DNA of 64,000 bases from CAVQWT01 sp963717705 (GTDB lineage: Bacteria; Pseudomonadota; Gammaproteobacteria; Burkholderiales; Casimicrobiaceae). The notes beneath the pieces were generated by a model. It saw nothing but the letters and a program-made list of their open reading frames with translations. It did no database searches and was not told the origin of the DNA. The stretch is taken from assembly GCA_963717705.1 (NCBI GenBank), contig CAVQWT010000002.1, positions 248,001 to 312,000 on the forward strand, in the 5' to 3' direction. Every line of letters begins with the position of its first letter. Positions within the stretch are counted from its first letter, which is position 1. Both the position numbers and the translations under genes were made by a program. Of the stretch, positions 25,735-34,489 are shown piece after piece.

Positions 25735-27969
25735 ATGCATTTCGACACCACCGCCTTCCTCCGCCTCGACGCTCCGGGCAGCCTCGGCACCTCGGCCGCC
25801 GGCGCGTCGTTCGCGACGTCGACCGGCGACATCCTCGAGGCGAGCTGCTTCGGGCCCGGCGTGTTCCGGCTGCGCGTCGGCCCGAACACGCGACCCGACT
25901 ACGGCCTGGTCCAGGGCCGCGGCAAGGCCTGCACGGTGACGGTCGCGAACGGCGTCACCACGCTGTCGCTCGGCGACAGCGCACTCGAGATCGCCGGCCG
26001 GCCGCTGTCGTTCCGGCTGCTGCACAAGGGCGCGCCGGTGCTGGGTTCGATCACCGACCAGCACTTCCGCGGCTGGACACGGCTGCCGGCATTCGGCCGC
26101 TTGCGGCAGGGCGGCCGCTGGACCGCAGCGTTCGCGCTGGCTTCGGGAGAGCCGGTCTACGGCCTCGGCGAGAAGTTCGGCCCGCTCGACAAGCGCGGCC
26201 AGCTGATCCATTCGCAGGTCGAGGACGCGCTCGGCGTCAACACCGGGCTCGCGTACAAGAACACGCCGTTCGCGTGGAGCACCGGCACCGGCCGCGGCGC
26301 GTGGGGTGTCTTCGTCAACACGCCCGGCTACGTCGCGCACGGCGTCGGCTACCCGGACTGGTCGCACCGCAGCTACGCCACGGTCGTCGACGACGAGGCG
26401 CTCGACCTGTTCCTGTTCGCCGCCGACACGCCGGCAGCGCTGCTCGACGCCTACACGCAGCTCACCGGCCGCGCGCCGGACCTGCCGCTGTGGAGCCTCG
26501 GGCTGTGGGTGTCGCGGGCGTACTACAAGACCCCCGAGGAGGCGATCGAGGTCGCGGCCACGCTGCGCGAGCGGCGGATTCCCTGCGACGTCATCACCCT
26601 CGACGGCCGCGCGGCGTGGAAGGTGGAGACGCGATTCAACTTCCAGTGGGACCCGGACCGGTTCGCCGACGCGCGCTCGTCGCTCGCCGCGCTGAAGGCG
26701 CATCACCTCCGGGTCTGCGTCTGGGAGTACCCGTACGTGTCGGTGCACGACCCGCTGTTCGCCGAGCTCGGCGGGCGCGGCTTCCTGCTGAAGAACGCCG
26801 CCGGCGACCCGCTCGTATTCGGCTGGGACACGACCCCGGGGACCAGCCCGTTCGGCAACGTGCTGACCCCGCTGCCGCCGTCGGGAATCCTCGACTTCAC
26901 CAACCCCGCCGCGTTCGCCTGGTGGCGCGACGCGCACCAGACGCTGTTCGCCGACGGCGTCGACGTCATCAAGAGCGACTTCGGCGAGCAGGTTCCCGAC
27001 GACGCGGTGGCGTTCAACGGCGACCGCGGCAGCCGGCTGCACAACGTCTATCCGCTGCTCTACAACCAGTGCGTGTACGAGGCGACGGCGAAGTTCCAGC
27101 AGCGCGGGGACGCCCCGCCGATGGTGTGGAGCCGCGCGGCGTGGTCGTCGCAGCAGCGCTTCCCGATGGGCTGGGGCGGCGATCCTCAGAGCGACTTCGA
27201 GGGGCTGGCCGCGTCGATCCGCGGCGGGCTGTCGTGGGGCATGAGCGGCAACCCGTACCACAGCTCCGACATCGGCGGCTTCTACGGCGCCGACCAGCCG
27301 TCGGCGGAGCTGTTCGTGCGCTGGCTGCAGGCGACGGTGTTCTGCTCGCACATCCGCGTGCACGGCATCGGCGTGCGCGAGCCGTGGGCGTTCGGCCCCG
27401 AGGCCGAGGCGATCGCGCGCAAGTGGCTGGCGTTCCGCTACCGGCTCATCCCCTACCTGCGGCAGGTGATCCGCGCGGCGGGTGCCACCGGCCTGCCCGT
27501 GATGCGTGCGATGCCGCTCGCGTTCCCGGGCAACGCGCTGGTCCGCGACTACGACACGCAGTTCATGTGCGGCGACGCGCTGCTCGTCGCGCCGATCGTA
27601 CAGGAGGGCGGGACCGTCGAGATCGCGCTGCCTCCCGGCGCCTGGTACGACCTCAACTCGCGCCAGCGCATCGTCGGCGGACGGGTGATCCGCTACCAGG
27701 CCGCGCTCGACCAGTTCCCGGTGTTCGCGCGCGAAGGCCACGTGCTGCCGCTCGGCCCCGCCGTCCAGCACACCGGCGAGATCGATCCGGCGGCACCGCT
27801 CGAGCGGCTGTGGGTGTTCGGCCGCCCGACGACGCCGCTCGACGGCTACACGCAGGCACGCACCGTCGAATCCCACGGCGCCGACGGCGCGCCGTTGCTG
27901 GCGATCGCGGCCGGCATCCCGGTCGAGGTGTTCGGCGACGCGGCCGCGGTGACGGTGACCGCGCTGTGA
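25735..27969 (+). CDS. GH31 glycosidase, alpha-xylosidase (YicI)-like
   Basis: A 744-residue family 31 glycoside hydrolase without a signal peptide, so cytoplasmic. The N-terminal sandwich contains VYGLGEKFGPLDKRG. The barrel carries the nucleophile motif DVIKSDFGEQ (Asp of SDFGE) and the later QRFPMGWGGD and HSSDIGGFYG, as in YicI. The C-terminal sheets follow from about residue 600. It would release xylose (or glucose) from an imported oligosaccharide such as an isoprimeverose-type unit, supplying the pentose oxidation enzymes encoded upstream. Alpha-xylosidase rather than alpha-glucosidase activity is inferred from overall similarity and context. Its stop overlaps the pdxA start as GTGA. 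Confidence 0.87.
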   Translation: MHFDTTAFLRLDAPGSLGTSAAGASFATSTGDILEASCFGPGVFRLRVGPNTRPDYGLVQGRGKACTVTVANGVTTLSLGDSALEIAGRPLSFRLLHKGAPVLGSITDQHFRGWTRLPAFGRLRQGGRWTAAFALASGEPVYGLGEKFGPLDKRGQLIHSQVEDALGVNTGLAYKNTPFAWSTGTGRGAWGVFVNTPGYVAHGVGYPDWSHRSYATVVDDEALDLFLFAADTPAALLDAYTQLTGRAPDLPLWSLGLWVSRAYYKTPEEAIEVAATLRERRIPCDVITLDGRAAWKVETRFNFQWDPDRFADARSSLAALKAHHLRVCVWEYPYVSVHDPLFAELGGRGFLLKNAAGDPLVFGWDTTPGTSPFGNVLTPLPPSGILDFTNPAAFAWWRDAHQTLFADGVDVIKSDFGEQVPDDAVAFNGDRGSRLHNVYPLLYNQCVYEATAKFQQRGDAPPMVWSRAAWSSQQRFPMGWGGDPQSDFEGLAASIRGGLSWGMSGNPYHSSDIGGFYGADQPSAELFVRWLQATVFCSHIRVHGIGVREPWAFGPEAEAIARKWLAFRYRLIPYLRQVIRAAGATGLPVMRAMPLAFPGNALVRDYDTQFMCGDALLVAPIVQEGGTVEIALPPGAWYDLNSRQRIVGGRVIRYQAALDQFPVFAREGHVLPLGPAVQHTGEIDPAAPLERLWVFGRPTTPLDGYTQARTVESHGADGAPLLAIAAGIPVEVFGDAAAVTVTAL

Positions 27970-28985
27970 ACACGCCGCTGCCCGCCGTCGCCATCACCCT
28001 GGGGGAGCCCGCCGGAATCGGCCCGGAACTGTGCGCGATGATCGCCGACCGGCACGGGCGCACGCCGTTTCCCGCCCGCCTCGTGTTCGTCGGCGACGGC
28101 GACCTCCTGCTGCAGCGCGGGCGGCGGATCGGCCTCGCGCTGCGTCTCGCCGACTACGATCCCGCGTCGTTCGCGCCGGCCGGAGGCGCGTGCGAAGTCT
28201 GGCGTCACCCGCTCGCGGCACCGGCGGTGCCCGGACGCCCGGACACGACCAACGCCTATTCGACCATCGCGATGCTCGGCGCGGCAGCGGACGCCTGCGC
28301 GGCGGGCCGGTTCGACGCGCTGGTCACCGCCCCCGTGCAGAAGAGCGCGCTGGCCGGCGCCGGCATCCCGTTCTCGGGCCACACCGAGTTCTTCGCCCGG
28401 CGCGCCGGCGTGGCGCGCGTGGTGATGATGCTGGTCGGCGGCGCCGGGCCGCATCCGCTGCGCGTCGCGCTGGTCACCACGCACCTGCCGCTGTCGGCGG
28501 TGCCCGCGGCGATCACGCGCGACGCGGTCGCCGAGACCCTCGACATCGTCGCCGCCGGCCTCAAGTCCCGGTTCGGGATCGACGCGCCGCGCATTGCCGT
28601 CTGCGGCCTCAACCCGCACGCCGGCGAGGACGGCCACCTCGGCCGCGAGGAGATCGACGTGATCGCCCCGGCGATCGCCGACGCGCGGCAACGGGGTCTG
28701 CGCGTCGTCGGTCCGCTGCCTGCCGACACCGCTTTCCTGCCGGACCGGATCGCCGCGTCCGATGCGATCGTCGCGATGTACCACGACCAGGGGCTGCCGG
28801 TGCTGAAGGCGCTGTCGTTCGGCGGCGGCGTCAACGTGACCCTCGGCCTGCCGTACGTGCGCACCTCGGTCGACCACGGCACGGCGCTCGACCTCGCCGC
28901 CGACGCCCGGCGCGCGAAGACCGCCGACCCGGGCAGCTTCGTCGCCGCGCTCCTGCTCGCGCTGCGGCTCGCCTCGGCGCGCTGA
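27966..28985 (+). CDS. pdxA: 4-hydroxythreonine-4-phosphate dehydrogenase
   Basis: A 339-residue enzyme of pyridoxal phosphate synthesis. The start LPAVAITLGEPAGIGPEL, the metal-site His in FSGHTEFFARRAG, GLNPHAGEDGHLG and the C-terminal MYHDQGLPVLK, with metal-ligand and substrate His residues, are typical. The GTG start overlaps the GH31 stop. pdxA normally follows surA in the lptD-surA-pdxA-rsmA operon; here those partners are 30 kb away on the other strand, so its present coupling to a sugar gene looks secondary. rsmA follows 17 bases later, as usual. Confidence 0.95.
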   Translation: MNTPLPAVAITLGEPAGIGPELCAMIADRHGRTPFPARLVFVGDGDLLLQRGRRIGLALRLADYDPASFAPAGGACEVWRHPLAAPAVPGRPDTTNAYSTIAMLGAAADACAAGRFDALVTAPVQKSALAGAGIPFSGHTEFFARRAGVARVVMMLVGGAGPHPLRVALVTTHLPLSAVPAAITRDAVAETLDIVAAGLKSRFGIDAPRIAVCGLNPHAGEDGHLGREEIDVIAPAIADARQRGLRVVGPLPADTAFLPDRIAASDAIVAMYHDQGLPVLKALSFGGGVNVTLGLPYVRTSVDHGTALDLAADARRAKTADPGSFVAALLLALRLASAR

Positions 28986-29002
28986 CCCGCGCCGGCGGCC
29001 CC

Positions 29003-29779
29003 ATGGACGGCCACACCGCCCGCAAGCGTTTCGGCCAGAACTTCCTCGCCGATCCGCACTACATCGCGAAGATCGTCGCCGCCGTCGACCCGAAGCCCGG
29101 GGACAACCTGGTCGAGATCGGACCGGGGCTCGCCGCGCTCACCGGACCGCTGATCGAGCGGGCCGGACGGATCAGCGCGATCGAGATCGACCGCGACCTC
29201 GCGGCCCGCCTCGCGGAGCGCTTCGCGCCGGACCGGCTGGCGCTGCACGTCGCCGACGCGCTGCTGTTCGATTTCGCGACGCTGGGGCCGGCGCTGCGCG
29301 TCGTCGGCAACCTGCCGTACAACATCAGCTCGCCGCTCCTGTTCCGCCTCGCGGGTTACGACACGCAGATCGTCGACCTGCACGTGATGCTGCAGCGGGA
29401 GGTCGTCGCGCGGATGACGGCGGAACCGGCGACCGCCGACTACGGGCGCCTGACCGTGATGCTGAGGGCGAAGTTCGCGGTGCGGCGCCTGTTCGTCGTC
29501 CCGGCGGGTGCGTTCTCGCCGGCGCCGAAGGTCGAGTCGGCGGTCGCGCGGCTGACGCCGCTCGGCGCCGCCAGGCCGGCCATCGCCGACGAGGCGCTGT
29601 TCGCCGACGTGGTCCAGCACGCGTTCGGCCAGCGGCGCAAGACGCTGCGCAACGCGCTGTCGGCGCTCGCGACGGTGGCGCAACTCGACGCCGCCGGCAT
29701 CGACCCTTCGGCGCGCGGAGAGACGCTGGCCGTCGGTGACTTCGTCAGGCTGGCCAACCTGCTCGCCGGCGCCGTCTGA
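29003..29779 (+). CDS. rsmA: 16S rRNA dimethyladenosine transferase
   Basis: A 258-residue KsgA/RsmA methyltransferase that dimethylates two adjacent adenines near the 3' end of 16S rRNA during small-subunit assembly. Motifs: RKRFGQNFLAD at the N-terminus, SAM site VEIGPGLAALT, NLPYNISSPLLFRL (the NLPY catalytic motif) and the C-terminal domain HAFGQRRKTLRNAL. ATG 29003 is preceded by GGCGGCC only, a weak ribosome site. It is probably co-transcribed with pdxA. Confidence 0.96.
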   Translation: MDGHTARKRFGQNFLADPHYIAKIVAAVDPKPGDNLVEIGPGLAALTGPLIERAGRISAIEIDRDLAARLAERFAPDRLALHVADALLFDFATLGPALRVVGNLPYNISSPLLFRLAGYDTQIVDLHVMLQREVVARMTAEPATADYGRLTVMLRAKFAVRRLFVVPAGAFSPAPKVESAVARLTPLGAARPAIADEALFADVVQHAFGQRRKTLRNALSALATVAQLDAAGIDPSARGETLAVGDFVRLANLLAGAV

Positions 29780-29849
29780 TACGCGTGCCCGCGGCGGTCG
29801 GCGCGATCCGGCGTGCGGGCGGCCCGCGCGCGTCGGGTCCGCCGGCGCC

Positions 29850-30698
29850 TCAGCGGGCGCCGATCGCAGCGTCGATCGCGGCGAGGCCGTCGAGCGCGCC
29901 TTCGCGCAGGCCGACGCCGTACCCGCGCTCGACCTCGGGCTCGCGCGGGTTGATGCGGACCAGCTTCCCGCCGTAATGGGTGACGACGCCCTCGGCGAAG
30001 TCGCGCACCGACGGGATCGCGACGCCGGCGCCGAGTTCGACCACGACCGGGCGGTGCACGCGCGCGAGCCACGCCTCGAGTCGCGCCTCCTGCGCCTGCG
30101 CCCGCGCGGGCAGCCATCCCCAGTCGCCGAACATCAGCACGTTCGGCCGGGCGAGCCCCCCGCAGGCCGGGCACGTCGGCAGATCGTTGAGCAGCCGGCA
30201 TTCGGCCTCGTCGACTTCCGGCACGAAATCGTCGGCCGGCCAGATCGCGCCGGCACAGTTCCGCACGCACTGCAGATGATGGATCGAGCCGTGGCATTCG
30301 ACGACCCGGTCCGGCGGCGTTCCCGCTTTCTGGAACTGGCCGTCGACGTTGCTGGTGAAGACGAAGGCGCCGTGCGGGGCGCGTTCGCGCCAGCGACGCA
30401 GCGTCGCGAAGCCGGCGTGCGGCACGGTGCGGCGGTACAGCGCGAGCCGGTGCCCGTAGAAGCCCCAGGCGCGGCGCGGATCGCGGGCGAAGGCATCGGG
30501 CGACGCGATCGCCGCGAAGTCGATCCGCTCGCGGCCCAGCGCCGGGTACGCCTTCCAGAATCCCTCGTTGCCGCGGAAGTCGGGCAGCCCCGAGTCGACG
30601 CCCATGCCGGCGCCGGCGGCGACGATCAGCGCGTCGGCCGACGCGATCGCCGCGGCGGCGGCGCGAACCTGGCGGGCCGGGTCGCTCACCGGGTGCAC
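29850..30698 (-). CDS. Sir2-family NAD-dependent protein deacetylase
   Basis: A 282-residue sirtuin. The NAD-binding motif GAGMGVDSGLPDFRG is followed by TSNVDGQFQKAG, the catalytic histidine in VECHGSIHH, and a zinc site formed by CVRNC and CPAC. It removes acyl groups from lysines using NAD. The start is GTG 30698 or the nearby GTG 30689; neither has a strong ribosome site. It is convergent with rsmA and lies downstream of the DUF167 gene on the same strand. Confidence 0.9.
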   Translation of the reverse strand: MHPVSDPARQVRAAAAAIASADALIVAAGAGMGVDSGLPDFRGNEGFWKAYPALGRERIDFAAIASPDAFARDPRRAWGFYGHRLALYRRTVPHAGFATLRRWRERAPHGAFVFTSNVDGQFQKAGTPPDRVVECHGSIHHLQCVRNCAGAIWPADDFVPEVDEAECRLLNDLPTCPACGGLARPNVLMFGDWGWLPARAQAQEARLEAWLARVHRPVVVELGAGVAIPSVRDFAEGVVTHYGGKLVRINPREPEVERGYGVGLREGALDGLAAIDAAIGAR

Positions 30699-30780
30699 TC
30701 CGGCGCCGGGGCGCGCCGCCGCCCGGTTCCGCGGTCGCCGCCGATCGGACTCGCGCGCCTGCGCGCGCCGCGGCAGGCGG

Positions 30781-31083
30781 TCACCATTGCGCGTCCGGGC
30801 GCCGCGCCGGTCGAACGACGCGAACCGTCTTCTGCCGCGAGGTCTCGCCGCGTAGCAGCGTGACGTCGCGCAGCGCCACGCCGTAGGCGCCGGCCAGGAA
30901 CGCGAGCAGCGCCGAATTCGCCTTGCCGTCGACCGGCGGCGCGGCCAGGCGGATCTTCAGCCGCGCGTCCGCGCCGTCGCCGTGGACGCCGGCGACCTCG
31001 GTGCGCTTCGCGCCGGGCTGCACGTGCAGCGACAGCACCAGCGCTTCGCCGTCGGTCCGGCACCAGGTCGCCGTCGGCGTCAT
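30781..31083 (-). CDS. DUF167 (YggU-like) protein
   Basis: A 100-residue protein of the DUF167 family: LSLHVQPGAKRTEVAGVHGD, LKIRLAAPPVDGKANSALLAFLA and VTLLRGETSRQKTVRV. Its role is unknown, but it follows yggT, proC and yggS in many proteobacteria. ATG 31083 overlaps the yggT stop as ATGA. Confidence 0.92.
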   Translation of the reverse strand: MTPTATWCRTDGEALVLSLHVQPGAKRTEVAGVHGDGADARLKIRLAAPPVDGKANSALLAFLAGAYGVALRDVTLLRGETSRQKTVRVVRPARRPDAQW

Positions 31084-31658
31084 CCGCGGTACAGCCCCAG
31101 CACGGCCATCTCCAGCCAGCGCACCGGCAGCATCAGCACGAGCTGCAGCAGCACGATCAGGATCAGCGGCGAGAGATCGAGCGTCCCGCCGAGCGGCGGC
31201 ACGATGCGGCGGATCGGCCGCAGGAACCGGAACGTCAGCGCATTGAGCAGTCCCGCGAGCGGTCCGTCGGGCGCGACCCACGACAGGATCGCCTGCGCGA
31301 TCACGACGAAGATCAGCATCCACAGCGCCGCCTTCAGCAGCTCGACCGCGGCGAGCAGCAGCAGCACCGGCACCGTCGACGCGCTGAACGCACCGCGGCC
31401 GAGCACGAGATGCAGCGCGAACATCCACGCGACCTGGGCGAGCCACGCCAGCAGCAGCGTCGACCAGTCGATGCCGCGGACACCCGGAATCACGCGGCGC
31501 AGTGGCTTCACCGCCCAGTCGGTCGCGGCCATCAGCGCCTGCCCGAACGGATTGCGGAACGACGCGCGCAGCCACTGCATCGCGAAGCGCAGCAGGAACG
31601 CGTAGGTGAGCAGGCCGAACAGCGTGTCGAGCAGGAACCGGGCGGCTTGGTCGACCAT
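31080..31658 (-). CDS. YggT-family membrane protein
   Basis: A 192-residue inner-membrane protein with two YggT repeats, each with paired hydrophobic segments (FLLDTLFGLLTYAFLLRFAM and, later, LWMLIFVVIAQAILSWV) followed by the family's NPFGQ- or RPIRRIVPPLGG-type loops. The family has been linked to osmotic adaptation and cell-division-associated loci, but its function is unsettled. It lies between proC (13 bases upstream) and DUF167. Confidence 0.9.
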   Translation of the reverse strand: MVDQAARFLLDTLFGLLTYAFLLRFAMQWLRASFRNPFGQALMAATDWAVKPLRRVIPGVRGIDWSTLLLAWLAQVAWMFALHLVLGRGAFSASTVPVLLLLAAVELLKAALWMLIFVVIAQAILSWVAPDGPLAGLLNALTFRFLRPIRRIVPPLGGTLDLSPLILIVLLQLVLMLPVRWLEMAVLGLYRG

Positions 31659-31671
31659 GGCGGCGCGGTCC

Positions 31672-32565
31672 CTAGTTCCCGGCGCCGAGTTCGGCCGCCC
31701 GCGCGGTCGCCGCGGCGACGGCGGCGACGACGGCGGCCCGGACGCCGGCCGCGTCCAGCGCGGCGACGCCGCGCTCGGTGGTGCCGCCCTTGGACGTCAC
31801 CTGCGCGCGCAGCGTCGCCGGTTCCTCGGCCGAGGCCTTGGCGAGCGCGACGGCGCCGTCGAACGTGGCGTAGGCGAGCCGGCGCGCGTCGGCCGGCGCA
31901 AACCCCTGGGCCCGCGCGGCGGTCTCCAGCGCCTCGAGGAAGTAGAAGACGTAGGCCGGTCCGCTGCCGGAGACGCCGGTGACGGCGTCGAGCATCGCCT
32001 CGCTGTCCACCCAGACGACCTCGCCTCCGGCTTCGAGCACGGCGGCGGCCGCGTCGCGCTGCGCCGGATCCACCGCCGGCTGCGCGTGGACGCCGGCGAT
32101 GCCCTTGCCCACCATCGCGGGCGTGTTCGGCATCGCGCGGACGACGCGGTCGAAGCCGCCCAGCCATTGCGCGATGTCGGCGCTGCGCGTCCCGGCGGCG
32201 ATCGACAGCACGCAACCGACGGTGGTGGCAACCGAGGTAGCTACTCGGGCGGCCGCTGCAGCGCCCGTCGCGCGGGCCGCTGAGGGACCCGGCGGATTGC
32301 CCGGAGCGACGAAGGGTGCAAGCGCCATGCAGGCGTCGCGCATCTGCTGCGGCTTCACCGCCAGGACGACCAGCGTCGCGCCCCGCACGGCGTCGGCGCC
32401 GACCGCGGCGTGCAGCGCGACGCCGGGGAAGCGCGCGGCGAGGCGGTCGCGCTGCGCCTCGACCGGCTCGACGACCGCCAGCGATCCCGCCGTCCTGCCG
32501 CGCGCGAGCAGGCCGCCGATGAGCGCCGAGGCCATGTTGCCGCCACCGATGAAAAGGGTCGTCAT
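31672..32565 (-). CDS. proC: Pyrroline-5-carboxylate reductase
   Basis: Last step of proline synthesis, NAD(P)H-dependent. The 297-residue protein has the dinucleotide-binding start TLFIGGGNMASALIGGLL, then VVLAVKPQQM, VRAMPNTPAMVGKGI, the active-site region VTGVSGSGPAYVFYF and VTSKGGTTERG. Between LAPFVA and VLSIAAG, where relatives have only a few residues, it carries about 31 extra residues rich in Ala, Pro and Thr (32212-32304). This segment has codons rarely seen in the neighbourhood (GTA, GCT, GTT, TCA). Activity probably remains, because the insert sits in a loop. Confidence 0.93.
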   Translation of the reverse strand: MTTLFIGGGNMASALIGGLLARGRTAGSLAVVEPVEAQRDRLAARFPGVALHAAVGADAVRGATLVVLAVKPQQMRDACMALAPFVAPGNPPGPSAARATGAAAAARVATSVATTVGCVLSIAAGTRSADIAQWLGGFDRVVRAMPNTPAMVGKGIAGVHAQPAVDPAQRDAAAAVLEAGGEVVWVDSEAMLDAVTGVSGSGPAYVFYFLEALETAARAQGFAPADARRLAYATFDGAVALAKASAEEPATLRAQVTSKGGTTERGVAALDAAGVRAAVVAAVAAATARAAELGAGN

Positions 32566-32616
32566 GTCATCCGTTCCGGTAAGGGGATTACGCGATGCCT
32601 GCGTGCCGCGACGCCG

Positions 32617-33304
32617 TCACGACCGGGACCCGAAGATCGCGGTGCCGACGCGGACCATCGTCGCGCCCTCGGCGATCGCGACCTCGAGATCGGCCGACAT
32701 GCCCATCGACAGCGTGTCCACCGCGAGACCCGCGTCGCGGCAGCGCTCGAAGCACCCGGCGAGCGCCCGGAACTGCGCCCGCTCCCGCGCGGGGTCCGTC
32801 GTCGGCTCGGGAATGCCCATGATGCCGCGCAGACCGCAGGCCCGGCAGCGCGGCGACCGTCGTCGCCAGCGCCAGCGCATCGTCCGGCCGCACGCCCGAC
32901 TTGGTCGCCTCGCCGCTGACGTTGACCTGGACGCAGACCGACAGCGGCGGCCGGCCGGCAGGGCGGGCGGCTGATAGCGCACGGGCGATCTTCTCGCGGT
33001 CGACCGACTGCACCCAGTCGAAGCGCTCGGCGGCGAGCTTTGCCTTGTTGCCCTGCAGCGGGCCGATCAGGTGCCATTCGATGTCCGCATGACCCGCCAG
33101 CGCGTCGATCTTGGCCACCGCCTCCTGCACGTAATTTTCTCCGAATCGCCGCTGCCCGGCCGCCCACGCCGCTGCGACGGCCGCGGCCGGGAAGGTCTTG
33201 CTGACCGCCAGCAGCGTCACCGACGTCGGGTCGCGGGCGGCCGCGCGCGCCGCGGCGTCGATGCGCTCGCGGATCGCTTGCAAGCCCTTCTCCAAGTGGC
33301 CCAT
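32617..33304 (-). pseudogene. yggS: YggS-family PLP-binding protein, frameshifted
   Basis: Pyridoxal-phosphate homeostasis protein (YggS/PROSC family). The start at ATG 33304 gives MGHLEKGLQAIRERID, then the PLP-lysine motif TLLAVSKTFPAAAV, FGENYVQEA, WHLIGPLQGNKAK and VCVQVNVSGEATKSG. The frame is lost at about 32833: an extra base changes LRLRGIMGIPEP to an unrelated sequence. Deleting it restores LSMGMSADLEVAIAEGATMVRVGTAIFG and a 228-residue protein, the normal size. The gene therefore is either recently inactivated or misread. It is divergent from pilT and upstream of proC, the usual context. Confidence 0.85.
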
Positions 33305-33411
33305 AATCGAATGACGCCGGCATGCGCCGCATTCCGGCACGCGAATTGCATGCCCCCTCTTGTTGCAGCGCGGTATCCGGCTGCGATTCGTGGATTATAA
33401 GGGTCAGCCCC

Positions 33412-34455
33412 ATGGACATCACCGAACTGCTCGCCTTCGCCGTCAAGAACAAGGCCTCGGACCTGCATCTGTCGGCCGGCTTGCCGCCGATGATCCGCGT
33501 GCACGGCGACATCCGGCGCATCAACCTGCCGCCGATGGAGCATGAGGACGTCCACGCCATGGTGTACGACATCATGAGCGACCACCAGCGGAAGACGTAC
33601 GAGGAAAGCCTCGAATGCGACTTCAGCTTCGCCGTGCCGAACCTCGCCCGCTTCCGCGTCAACGCCTTCAACCAGTCGCGCGGCGCCGCCGCGGCGTTCC
33701 GCACCATTCCGGCCAAGGTGCTGTCGCTGGAGGAGCTGAACGCGCCGAAGATCTTCGCCGAGCTCACCAACCGGCCGCGCGGCCTCATCCTGTGCACCGG
33801 CCCGACCGGCTCCGGCAAGTCGACGACGCTGGCGGCGATGACCAACCACGTCAACGAGAACGAGTACGGGCACATCCTCACCATCGAGGACCCGATCGAG
33901 TTCCTGCACGAGTCGAAGAAGTGCCTGATCAACCAGCGCGAGCTGGGGCCGCACACGCTGTCGTTCCCGAACGCCCTGCGCGCCGCGCTGCGCGAGGATC
34001 CCGACTACATCCTGGTCGGCGAAATGCGCGACCTCGAGACCATCCGGCTCGCGCTCACCGCCGCCGAGACCGGTCACCTCGTGTTCGGGACGCTGCACAC
34101 GAGCTCGGCCGCGAAGACGATCGACCGCATCATCGACGTGTTCCCCGCGGCCGAGAAGGACATGGTGCGCGCGATGCTGTCGGAGTCGCTGGTGTGCGTG
34201 ATCGCGCAGACTCTGCTCAAGACCAAGGATGGCCAGGGCCGCGTCGCGGCGCACGAGATCATGGTCGGCACGCCGGCGATCCGGAACCTCATCCGCGAGA
34301 ACAAGGTCGCGCAGATGTACTCGGCGATCCAGACCAGCCAGGCGGTCGGCATGCAGACCCTCGACCAGTGCCTCGTCGAGCTGGTCCGCCGCAACGTCGT
34401 GTCGGTCTCCGAGGCGCGCAACCGCGCGGCCAACAAGGATCTCTTCCTGGGCTGA
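33412..34455 (+). CDS. pilT: Type IV pilus retraction ATPase PilT
   Basis: A 347-residue hexameric ATPase that retracts type IV pili for twitching and DNA uptake. Features: SDLHLSAGLPPMIRVHGD N-terminal domain, Walker A GPTGSGKST, Asp box TIEDPIEF, Walker B ALREDPDYILVGEMRDLET, His box TGHLVFGTLHTSSA, and the AIRNLIRE motif needed for retraction. ATG 33412 follows a candidate -10 (TATAAG) in the 107-base gap shared with yggS. Confidence 0.96.
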   Translation: MDITELLAFAVKNKASDLHLSAGLPPMIRVHGDIRRINLPPMEHEDVHAMVYDIMSDHQRKTYEESLECDFSFAVPNLARFRVNAFNQSRGAAAAFRTIPAKVLSLEELNAPKIFAELTNRPRGLILCTGPTGSGKSTTLAAMTNHVNENEYGHILTIEDPIEFLHESKKCLINQRELGPHTLSFPNALRAALREDPDYILVGEMRDLETIRLALTAAETGHLVFGTLHTSSAAKTIDRIIDVFPAAEKDMVRAMLSESLVCVIAQTLLKTKDGQGRVAAHEIMVGTPAIRNLIRENKVAQMYSAIQTSQAVGMQTLDQCLVELVRRNVVSVSEARNRAANKDLFLG

Positions 34456-34489
34456 CCGACCCGCCCGAGGCGGAAGGAGCAAGGAAACC

